A stretch of 64,000 nt of DNA from Saccharopolyspora elongata. GTDB lineage: Bacteria; Actinomycetota; Actinomycetes; Mycobacteriales; Pseudonocardiaceae. The translations under genes were made by a program, and so were the position numbers. The notes beneath the pieces were generated by a model that was not told the origin of the DNA, made no database searches, and saw only the letters and a program-made list of their open reading frames with translations. Positions 57,665-64,000 of the stretch are shown piece after piece; the first letter of the stretch is position 1, and each line of letters begins with the position of its first letter. The stretch is from the NCBI RefSeq assembly GCF_004348985.1, contig NZ_SMKW01000012.1:90740-154739 (forward strand). Reading direction: 5' to 3'.

Positions 57665-59650
57665 CCAGCACGCGGCCCGACGCTGCTGGAGGACTTCCAG
57701 GCCCGCGAGAAGATCACCCACTTCGACCACGAGCGGATCCCGGAGCGCGTGGTGCACGCGCGCGGCGCGGGCGCCTACGGACACTTCCAGCCCTACGAAG
57801 ACAACGGCCTCGCCGACCTCACCACCGCGCAGTTCCTGACCGATCCGGGCCGCCGCACCCCGGTCTTCGTGCGGTTCTCCACCGTCGCGGGCTCGCGCGG
57901 CTCCGCCGACACGGTGCGGGACGTGCGCGGATTCGCCACGAAGTTCTACACCGACGAGGGTAACTACGACCTCGTCGGCAACAACATGCCGGTGTTCTTC
58001 ATCCAGGACGGCATCAAGTTCCCCGACTTCGTGCACGCGGTGAAACCCGAACCGGACAACGAGATGCCGCAGGCGGCCTCGGCGCACGACACCTTCTGGG
58101 ACTTCGTCGGGCTGCAGCCGGAAACCCTGCACATGGTCATGTGGCTGATGTCCGATCGGGCGCTGCCGCGCAGCTACCGGATGATGCAGGGCTTCGGGGT
58201 GCACACCTTCCGGCTGGTCGACGCGCAGGGCCGTGGGACGTTCGTGAAGTTCCACTGGAAGCCGCTGCTGGGCAGCCATTCGCTGGTGTGGGACGAGTGC
58301 CAGAAGATCGCCGGCAAGGACCCCGACTACAACCGCCGCGATCTGTGGGAGTCGATCGAGGCCGGGCAGTTCCCGGAGTACGAGCTGGGCGTGCAGCTGG
58401 TCGAGGAGTCCCGGGAGTTCGACTTCGACTTCGACCTGCTGGACGCCACCAAGATCATCCCGGAGGAGGTCGTGCCGGTTCGGCCGGTGGGCCGGATGGT
58501 GCTGGACCGCAACCCGGACAACTTCTTCGCCGAGACCGAGCAGGTCGCCTTCCACACCGCCAACGTAGTGCCGGGCATCGACTTCACCAACGACCCGCTG
58601 CTGCAGGCCCGCAACTTCTCGTACCTGGACACCCAGCTGATCCGGCTGGGCGGCCCGAACTTCGCGCAGCTGCCGGTGAACCGCCCGGTGGCCGAGGTCG
58701 CCAACAACCAGCGGGACGGCTACGGCCAGCAACGCGTCCACAGAGGACGGACCAGCTACTTCAAGAACAGCCTCAGCGGCGGCTGCCCGGCGCTGGCCGA
58801 TGAGGGCGCCTTCACGCACTACCAGGAGAAGGTCGAGGGGCACAAGATCCGCAAGCGCAGCGAGAGCTTCAAGGACTTCTACGGCCAGGCCACGCTGTTC
58901 TGGAACAGCATGGCGCCCTGGGAGAGGGAGCACATCGTCGCGGCGTTCCGCTTCGAGCTCGGCAAGGTCGACCACCAGCACGTCCGCGAGACCGTGGTGC
59001 AGCAGATCGAGCAGATCGACCACGAGCTGGCCGTGGCGGTGGCCGAAGGCGTCGGGGTGGCGGCCCCGAGCGGCGGCACGCCCAACCACGGCCGCAGCTC
59101 CCCCGCCCTGAGCCTGGTGAACCAGGGCGCCGACACCATCGCGACCCGCCGCGTCGCGGTGCTGGTCGCCGACGGCGTGGACGCCACCGAAGTCTCGCAG
59201 ATCCGGCGCGAGCTGTCCGAGCGGGGAGCGATGGCGGAGGTCCTCGGCTTGCGCGACGGCGACGTCCGCAGCGCCGACGGCGACGAGGTCCCGGTCGACC
59301 GCGCCATGAACACGATGGGCTCGGTGCTCTACGACGGCGTGATCGTGCCGGGCGGCGCGGAAAGCGTCCGGGCGCTTTCCGGCGACGGGTTCGCCGTGCA
59401 CTTCGTGGCCGAGGCCTACAAGCACAACAAGCCGGTGGCGGCCAGCGACGAGGGCATGGAACTGCTGCAACGGGCTGGGGTTGCGGAGGCCCGCAAGCCC
59501 ACCGGCACCGACGGCGTGGTGACCGAGCTCGGCGTGGTCACAGCCGCGCACACCGGGGGCGCGCTGCCGGAGGGGTTCATCGCGGAGTTCGCCGCTGCTC
59601 TCGGCAAGCACCGCGCGTGGGAGCGGGACACCTCCTCGGTGCCCGCCTGA
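57665..59650 (+). pseudogene. katE: Large-subunit catalase (KatE/HPII) lacking its N-terminus
   Basis: From 'RGPTLLEDFQAREKITHFD' on, the protein is a normal clade II catalase: 'RVVHARGAGAYG' (catalytic His), 'VGNNMPVFFIQDG' (Asn), '[18 protein letters not shown]' (haem Tyr), plus the C-terminal flavodoxin-like domain ('RRVAVLVADGVD', 'VIVPGG'). But the usual first 60-90 residues and their start codon are missing. In frame upstream to 57602 there is no ATG, GTG or TTG, and the first downstream GTG would begin at the catalytic His. A GTG at 57639 opens another frame. It is either 5'-truncated or rescued by a non-standard start or frameshift. Confidence 0.75.
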
Positions 59651-59658
59651 TCGGCACC

Positions 59659-59774
59659 GTGTCGGGTGCCGTTTTCGCGCGAAAACGGCGCCCGACACGC
59701 GTGGAACGCGACGGTTTCGCGCGAAAACGGCGCACCGCCCTCACGCGGAACGACGATTTCGCGCGAAATCGTCG
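59659..59774. repeat. TTTCGCGCGAAA palindromes (cluster 2)
   Basis: Three copies: a 40-bp palindrome with one mismatch centred on 59678/59679 (59659-59698), TTTCGCGCGAAA at 59715-59726, and a perfect 24-bp palindrome at 59751-59774. Same core as cluster 1; together they bracket the VTT and catalase genes. Confidence 0.8.
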
Positions 59775-59895
59775 TCCGGTTCCTCCCGGTTCGTGCCGAT
59801 CTCACATCGGCGTTGATAACTTTTCGTGCCCTCATCGACACTCATAGCGATTGTTCACTGGGCGTTGGCGCGGGAGTCATCTACGGTGCCTGCCT

Positions 59896-61344
59896 GTGAG
59901 CGTCTTTCGAACAATGCCCGTCGAGGACGTCCTGACCCGCGGCGAGCGCAGCGGTCTGATCCGCCGGCTCACCGGGCGCGACCTGGTCGGATTCGGCATC
60001 GGCATCATCATCGGCACCGGCGTCTTCACCTTGGCCGGGATCGAGGCCAAGGAGCACGCCGGCCCCTCGGTGGTGCTGTCGTTCGTGGTCGGCGGCGTCG
60101 TCGCGGCACTCGCCGCGCTCGCGTACGCCGAGCTCGCGTCGGCGGTGCCGACCGCAGGCAGCGCCTACACGTACGGGTACGCCACGCTGGGCGAGTTGTT
60201 CGCCTGGATCATCGGCTGGGACCTGCTGCTGGAGTTCGCGCTCGGCGCGGCGGTGGTCTCGCGCAGCTGGTCGGGTTACGTCGCGAACCTGCTCGGCCTG
60301 CCGCCGCAGTGGTTCGGCGAGGACGCCACGATCAACGTCGGCGCGATCCTGATCATCGCGATCCTCACCGTCATCGCGGTGGTCGGCATCCGCGAATCGT
60401 CGTGGGTGACCAACGCGCTGGTGGTGGTCAAGGTCGCGGTGTGCGTGCTGGTGATCGTCGCGGGGCTGTTCTTCTTCAACGGCGCCAACCTCACCCCGTT
60501 CATCCCGCCGGCCCAGCCCGCGCCGGAAACCGCGAGCGGGTTGGAGCAGCCGCTGCTGCAGGCGGCGCTGGGCATGGAGCAGTCGATGTACGGCATCGGC
60601 GGCATGTTCACCGCGGCGGCGATCGTGTTCTTCGCCTACACCGGCTTCGAGGCGCTGGCCAACCTCGGAGAGGAGACCAAGCGCCCCAAGCGCGACCTGC
60701 CCGTCGGGCTGCTGGGCAGCCTGATCGTGTGCACCGTGCTGTACGTGGCGGTCGCGATCGTGCTCACCGCGATGGTCGACTACCGGCAGATCGACGAGGC
60801 CGCTCCGCTGGCGGCGGCGTTCCAGTCCGTCGGCCAGCCGTGGGTGGCGGCGCTGATCGCGCTGGGCGCGGTGACCGGGCTGACGTCGGTGATGATGGTC
60901 GAACTGGTCACCATCGGCCGCATCGGCTTCGCGATGAGCCGCGACGGCCTGCTGCCGCCGAAGCTCTCGCAGGTGCACCCGAAGTGGGGCACGCCGCACC
61001 GGATGACCATCGGCGGCGCGGTGGTGATCATGCTGCTGGCGGGGTTCATCCCGATCTCGGAGCTGGCCGACATGGTCAGCATCGGCGCGCTATCCGGCTT
61101 CGTCATCGTCTCGATCGCGGTGCCGGTGCTGCGCAGCCGCAAGCCAGACCTGCACCGCCCGTTCAAGATGCCACTGTCACCAGTGCTGCCGATCATCTCG
61201 GCCCTGGCATGCCTGTACCTGATGTCCAACCTGGACGTCATCACCTGGATCCGCTTCGGCGCCTGGCTGGTCCTCGGCCTGGCGATCTACTTCCTCTACG
61301 GCCACCGCCACGCCCGCCTGGCCAACCCGTCCCCTTCGAAGTGA
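59896..61344 (+). CDS. APC-superfamily amino-acid permease
   Basis: 482 residues, 12 or so TMS. GTG 59896 gives 'MSVFRTMPVEDVLTRGERSG', the N-terminus seen in CAT-type actinobacterial permeases; ATG 59914 is an alternative. 'GFGIGIIIGTGVFTLAGIEA' (TM1) and 'FFAYTGFEALANLGEETKRP' (TM6 and consensus loop) are typical. Weak ribosome site. Its last 321 bp, with the sequence just past the stop, are duplicated at the right edge of the window. Confidence 0.88.
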   Translation: MSVFRTMPVEDVLTRGERSGLIRRLTGRDLVGFGIGIIIGTGVFTLAGIEAKEHAGPSVVLSFVVGGVVAALAALAYAELASAVPTAGSAYTYGYATLGELFAWIIGWDLLLEFALGAAVVSRSWSGYVANLLGLPPQWFGEDATINVGAILIIAILTVIAVVGIRESSWVTNALVVVKVAVCVLVIVAGLFFFNGANLTPFIPPAQPAPETASGLEQPLLQAALGMEQSMYGIGGMFTAAAIVFFAYTGFEALANLGEETKRPKRDLPVGLLGSLIVCTVLYVAVAIVLTAMVDYRQIDEAAPLAAAFQSVGQPWVAALIALGAVTGLTSVMMVELVTIGRIGFAMSRDGLLPPKLSQVHPKWGTPHRMTIGGAVVIMLLAGFIPISELADMVSIGALSGFVIVSIAVPVLRSRKPDLHRPFKMPLSPVLPIISALACLYLMSNLDVITWIRFGAWLVLGLAIYFLYGHRHARLANPSPSK

Positions 61345-61351
61345 AGGGCGC
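61031..61351 (+). repeat. 321-bp direct repeat, left copy
   Basis: Covers the C-terminal 104 codons of the permease plus 7 bp. It is identical to 63680-64000 except at two bases in the 'SPVLP' codons ('accagtgctg' against 'accggtactg'). Confidence 0.95.
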
Positions 61352-61376
61352 ATCTGACCGATAAATCGGACAGCAT

Positions 61377-61556
61377 GTGTCCTCCCAGGTCAGGACCGGT
61401 GTTGTCGATCTTGATACGGCGTCTGCTACTCGTAGCGCTACACAAGATCATCACGAGAAGTTCCTCCGCAACGCTGGACTGCTGGCGATCGGCGACAAGT
61501 ACATGGACGGCTACGCCGTGGCCAGGGTGCTCGGCGTGGAGATGGACGACGAGTAA
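61377..61556 (+). CDS. Small ORF in the phage-like islet (59 residues)
   Basis: GTG 61377 opens 'MSSQVRTGVVDLDTASATRS' and ends 'YMDGYAVARVLGVEMDDE'. The second half (from 'DHHEKFLRNAGLLAIGDKYM') reads like a real protein tail, so it could be the 3' end of a phage gene whose front was lost. No clear ribosome site. Confidence 0.4.
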   Translation: MSSQVRTGVVDLDTASATRSATQDHHEKFLRNAGLLAIGDKYMDGYAVARVLGVEMDDE

Positions 61557-61571
61557 GGGAAGGAGGAGGCC

Positions 61572-61748
61572 ATGCGGTTCCGACTTGGAGGTGGAGCGGT
61601 CCGCCGGGTTGCGGGCAGCATGTTCCGCAGCCGCCGGGCAGCGGGCGCTGCGGGCGCAGCTCCGGCACGTAAAAGGTTGGGTGCGCCAGTTGCTGGCGCA
61701 CCCAACCTTGGCCCCGACTATCCACACAAGACTATGCCGCGAATGTAG
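61572..61748 (+). CDS. Tiny basic ORF (58 residues)
   Basis: ATG 61572 has a strong GGAGGAGG site, 15 bp after the previous stop. The product is Arg/Ala/Gly-rich ('[20 protein letters not shown]'). A terminator hairpin lies inside its 3' part, which weakens the case. Confidence 0.3.
   Translation: MRFRLGGGAVRRVAGSMFRSRRAAGAAGAAPARKRLGAPVAGAPNLGPDYPHKTMPRM
61673..61709. terminator. Strong hairpin at the islet's internal boundary
   Basis: Perfect 16-bp arms AAGGTTGGGTGCGCCA (61673-61688) and TGGCGCACCCAACCTT (61694-61709) with a 5-nt loop, between rightward ORFs and the leftward cargo genes. Confidence 0.85.
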
Positions 61749-62047
61749 CCGTCATTCGGATCGCCGCTGGACGGCGCAGCCATCTCAACATCTGCGAACT
61801 GATACGGAGCAACGTTGATGCAAGCAGTGTCCGGCGCGTCGGTCGTATCAATCCTCACGTACTGAGGAGTCCTACAATCGTTGTGGATGCGCATCGTCCA
61901 ATAAAGGAAGCCCCCCTCCTGAACTTTCCAGGTGACGCAGGCGGGTGCCGGAGGGGATGCGACTGAGCCGTCCTGGGAAGCCGATGCGGCAGGTGAAAGC
62001 GCCAGAGCGAGCGCCAACACCCCGAAAATTACCCCAGTTACACGCAT
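61718..62047 (-). CDS. Tendamistat-like small secreted protein
   Basis: 109 residues: Sec signal peptide ('VIFGVLALALALSPAASAS') and a mature part of about 80 residues. Its four cysteines and surrounding residues ('PACVTWK', 'HNDCRTPQYVRI', 'DTACINVAPYQ', 'DGYIRGIVLCG') line up with the alpha-amylase inhibitor tendamistat as I recall it ('SCVTLY', 'NGCAQTVTV', 'GLCYAVAPGQ', 'GDGYIGSHG' ending in Cys). The inhibitory Trp-Arg-Tyr triplet is not seen, so inhibition of amylase is doubtful. AT-richer than the genome. Confidence 0.6.
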   Translation of the reverse strand: MRVTGVIFGVLALALALSPAASASQDGSVASPPAPACVTWKVQEGGFLYWTMRIHNDCRTPQYVRIDTTDAPDTACINVAPYQFADVEMAAPSSGDPNDGYIRGIVLCG

Positions 62048-62068
62048 TCGAAAATTAACTCCTTCTGT

Positions 62069-62626
62069 TTATGGATTGCTAAGCCTGTTCAACTCTTCTT
62101 TGGAACGCGGAATATAGCCATGGCGTCCACCAATGCGTTCGAGAGCTTCAAACTTGGCCGCAGGAAACGAGTGACGCCATTGCGTAATGAAGGCGGACTC
62201 GTCCGTATCATTGACTCGAATGCGCTGAAGTTCTCGCGTGAGTCCAACTAGGAAGCCCGAGAAGGGTACGTATGCTTCAAGCAAGCACTTTCCCCTGCGC
62301 GGCGTCCACTTCGTCGTCGGCTGAAGCCACGTCCAGTGCTCGGCTTCGTGTACGGCAACACCCATATTGCCGTAGTGGTCCAACGACATATCCAGAAAGA
62401 CATTTGCCCCGGGGGCGTTCCCTTCTCCCCCCCACAGGACGCACGCAACATCAGCACCCTCTGCCAAGGCGAGCGTCGCCTCGACAAGATTATTCAGAGC
62501 ATTCCGCATGAACGTGGCCTTAAATGAATGAGTTTGCTCGTCAGTTTCGACCGAGAGCTCACACCACCCATTCTTGATAGTCAGTGCGACATCGAACTTT
62601 TCCGAAATCGTAGAGTCACCTTCCAT
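62069..62626 (-). CDS. Uncharacterised cytoplasmic protein of the islet
   Basis: 185 residues, no signal or TM segment. 'FDVALTIKNGWCELSVETDE', 'VEATLALAEGADVACVLWGG' and 'NMGVAVHEAEHWTWLQP' suggest a mixed alpha/beta fold of the size of many immunity proteins. A perfect TATAAT box ends 6 bp before the ATG, so the mRNA is probably leaderless. Lies 21 bp upstream of the tendamistat-like gene. Unknown function. Confidence 0.65.
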   Translation of the reverse strand: MEGDSTISEKFDVALTIKNGWCELSVETDEQTHSFKATFMRNALNNLVEATLALAEGADVACVLWGGEGNAPGANVFLDMSLDHYGNMGVAVHEAEHWTWLQPTTKWTPRRGKCLLEAYVPFSGFLVGLTRELQRIRVNDTDESAFITQWRHSFPAAKFEALERIGGRHGYIPRSKEELNRLSNP

Positions 62627-62632
62627 GGCGGC

Positions 62633-62638
62633 ATTATA
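62633..62638 (-). promoter_or_regulatory. -10 box for a leaderless transcript
   Basis: TATAAT on the minus strand, 6 bp before ATG 62626. No convincing -35 hexamer at 16-18 bp. Confidence 0.5.
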
Positions 62639-62658
62639 TTGGAAAGATCGCGTTCAGG

Positions 62659-63246
62659 CTAGGCGGCGTCGCAACGTACCCAATCGTTGCTGACAGGACC
62701 CCTCGTGTAGAAGGTTACCCCTTCTCCATCGCCGTTTTGGTAGACAAACTCGGCGACGTCGTTAGGGCCAGGGCCAAATCTCCAGGCCCACACAGAGTAG
62801 GCTGGATTGCTGCCGGGCCGGTCCCAGCGCCCGTGAACCATTGTGTCAAGAAGGCAGTTCTGGAAAGCGTCGGCAGTTCCCTCTAGGATCTCATGTTCGG
62901 TGTCGACATGGAGCACGCCGATACCGCCAGGGCTACCGCACCGCATTCGAATCGTCTGCCCGTTCGGCGGCCCATACTCAGCGACAACCGAGTCCGGAAG
63001 CGCGGATCCGTCGAAGCACGCCCAAGCCCTCACGGCCTTTACGTCGATATCACTGGATCCCGCGTTGGCATACCCGGTCATAATTCCACCGAGAGCGAGC
63101 GAGGTTGCCGCGATCGCGACGGCGCGGGACGGGAATCGATTCTTTCGCTTGCTCGGTTGGTTTCTTGTGAACACGCTCGTGATCAAATCATCGGTATCGA
63201 CGCTTTTCAAGAATCGCTTTGGGTGACTACTTTCGTCTACATCCAA
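62659..63246 (-). CDS. Membrane-anchored or exported protein of the islet, unknown function
   Basis: 195 residues from TTG 63246; GTG 63171 would give a shorter form that is a classic signal peptide ('MFTRNQPSKRKNRFPSRAVA' then a hydrophobic core ending 'GYANAG'). The outer domain of about 130 residues has four cysteines and many Gly/Asp/Trp ('WACFDGSALPDSVVAEYGPP', 'VSNDWVRCDAA'). No family recognised. Same strand and base composition as its two neighbours. Confidence 0.6.
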   Translation of the reverse strand: MDVDESSHPKRFLKSVDTDDLITSVFTRNQPSKRKNRFPSRAVAIAATSLALGGIMTGYANAGSSDIDVKAVRAWACFDGSALPDSVVAEYGPPNGQTIRMRCGSPGGIGVLHVDTEHEILEGTADAFQNCLLDTMVHGRWDRPGSNPAYSVWAWRFGPGPNDVAEFVYQNGDGEGVTFYTRGPVSNDWVRCDAA

Positions 63247-63310
63247 TGGATGCCAGTAAGTCTACTCATGTACAAATACTTGGGCGCAGTTGTTGACTGG
63301 AGGCAGCCAT

Positions 63311-63679
63311 ATGGGCAAACGGGGTACTGCTCCGAAACCCACGGCACTTCGCGTGCTGCACGGCGACCGCAAGGACCGGATCAACGACGCCGAGCCGACC
63401 CCGCCCGAGGGCGAGGTCACACCGCCGGAGGATCTGTCCGACGACGCCCGCGCCGCATGGGACCGGCTGGCGCCCAGCCTGATCGCGGTCGGCGTGCTCA
63501 CCCCGTGGGACGTGGACGCCTTCGTGGTGGTGTGCGAGGCGCTGGCCCGGTACAAGCAGGCGACCAAGCTGGTCAACGGCTCCGCACTGCTAGTGCAGGG
63601 GCCGAACGGCTTCGTGAAGAATCCAGCGCTGACGGTTCAGCGGGAGGCCGAGGCGACGTTCGCGCAGTACGGCGCGAGG
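63311..63679 (+). pseudogene. Phage terminase small subunit (P27 family), 3' truncated
   Basis: ATG 63311 with GGAGG. 'MGKRGTAPKPTALRVLHGDR', 'DDARAAWDRLAPSLIAVGVL', 'TPWDVDAFVVVCEALARYKQ' and 'NGFVKNPALTVQREAEATFA' are the P27/Terminase_4 signature. After 'QYGAR' (123 codons) the phage sequence stops at the 321-bp repeat, entered out of frame. The last part of the domain and the large terminase are absent. Confidence 0.88.
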
Positions 63680-64000
63680 TGCTGCTGGCGGGGTTCATCC
63701 CGATCTCGGAGCTGGCCGACATGGTCAGCATCGGCGCGCTATCCGGCTTCGTCATCGTCTCGATCGCGGTGCCGGTGCTGCGCAGCCGCAAGCCAGACCT
63801 GCACCGCCCGTTCAAGATGCCACTGTCACCGGTACTGCCGATCATCTCGGCCCTGGCATGCCTGTACCTGATGTCCAACCTGGACGTCATCACCTGGATC
63901 CGCTTCGGCGCCTGGCTGGTCCTCGGCCTGGCGATCTACTTCCTCTACGGCCACCGCCACGCCCGCCTGGCCAACCCGTCCCCTTCGAAGTGAAGGGCGC
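63680..64000 (+). repeat. 321-bp direct repeat, right copy (permease 3' fragment)
   Basis: Second copy of 61031-61351, headless permease C-terminus, 2,649 bp to the right in the same orientation. It reaches the window edge, so its true end is not visible. Confidence 0.95.

Noticed and set aside
61375..61818. 147-codon + frame from ATG 61375
   Set aside because: Crosses a strong terminator and overlaps the convergent secreted gene; its composition is shadow-like and the GTG 61377 frame reads better.

Overview
This window is chromosomal DNA from a high-GC actinomycete. The gene set includes complete ergothioneine genes, a GarA FHA protein beside gcvH, mycothiol-type DinB proteins, a Ser/Thr kinase and many GTG starts. 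The style resembles Pseudonocardiales such as Saccharopolyspora; that family-level guess is from recall, not a search. No rRNA, tRNA or CRISPR array was seen.

Layout. 1-5.8 kb: a class III aminotransferase (cut by the window edge) divergent from a PucR regulator, a TetR/DHA2-exporter pair with a clear operator, a small zinc-ribbon-like gene with a frameshift, and a secreted protein. 5.9-10.2 kb: egtA-egtB-egtC-egtD, the ergothioneine operon. 10.4-18.7 kb: an AcnR-like TetR, a FUSC membrane protein, a group II PLP decarboxylase, a secreted tripeptidyl-peptidase-like hydrolase convergent with a POT peptide symporter, and a DinB-like protein. 18.7-24.2 kb: two coupled CNNM/CorC proteins preceded by a candidate upstream ORF, a Ser/Thr kinase with an extracellular CBM6-like domain, and an HxlR regulator. 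24.2-30.1 kb: two MFS exporters, an ArsR-like regulator, a second DinB-like protein and an acyl-CoA synthetase. 30.2-32.8 kb: an ECF Co/Ni transporter cbiMNQO with a frameshifted cbiN and a Nur-box-like site. 32.9-40.2 kb: the glycine-cleavage/GarA neighbourhood (gcvP behind a tandem glycine riboswitch, MerR, DUF151 nuclease, garA, gcvH, CDP-alcohol phosphatidyltransferase). 41-46.4 kb: a PrpE-like acyl-CoA synthetase, a LysR/EamA pair, and a secreted GH20 hexosaminidase with a DasR-type (dre) operator.

46.6-51.4 kb: a five-gene 2,3-dihydroxybenzoate (DHB) cassette (dhbA-C-E-B plus a free aryl carrier protein) behind two iron boxes. No NRPS or siderophore transporter lies beside it. 51.5-56.8 kb: a TetR/SDR pair, then a fused carboxyltransferase coupled to a MatB-like malonyl-CoA synthetase and divergent from a GntR regulator. 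56.8-59.8 kb: a VTT/DedA-like protein and a large KatE catalase that lacks its normal N-terminus and a usable start, bracketed by clusters of a TTTCGCGCGAAA palindrome. A diverged intergenic repeat of about 100 bp occurs on both sides of the DHB/TetR-SDR block.

59.9-64 kb: an APC amino-acid permease whose last 321 bp recur almost identically (two mismatches) at the right edge. Between the copies lies a 2.3-kb AT-richer islet with a truncated P27-type phage terminase small subunit, two tiny ORFs, a strong terminator and three colinear cargo genes: a tendamistat-like secreted protein, an uncharacterised cytoplasmic protein and a membrane-anchored exported protein. This islet is the most unusual part of the window and the best candidate for undescribed biology.
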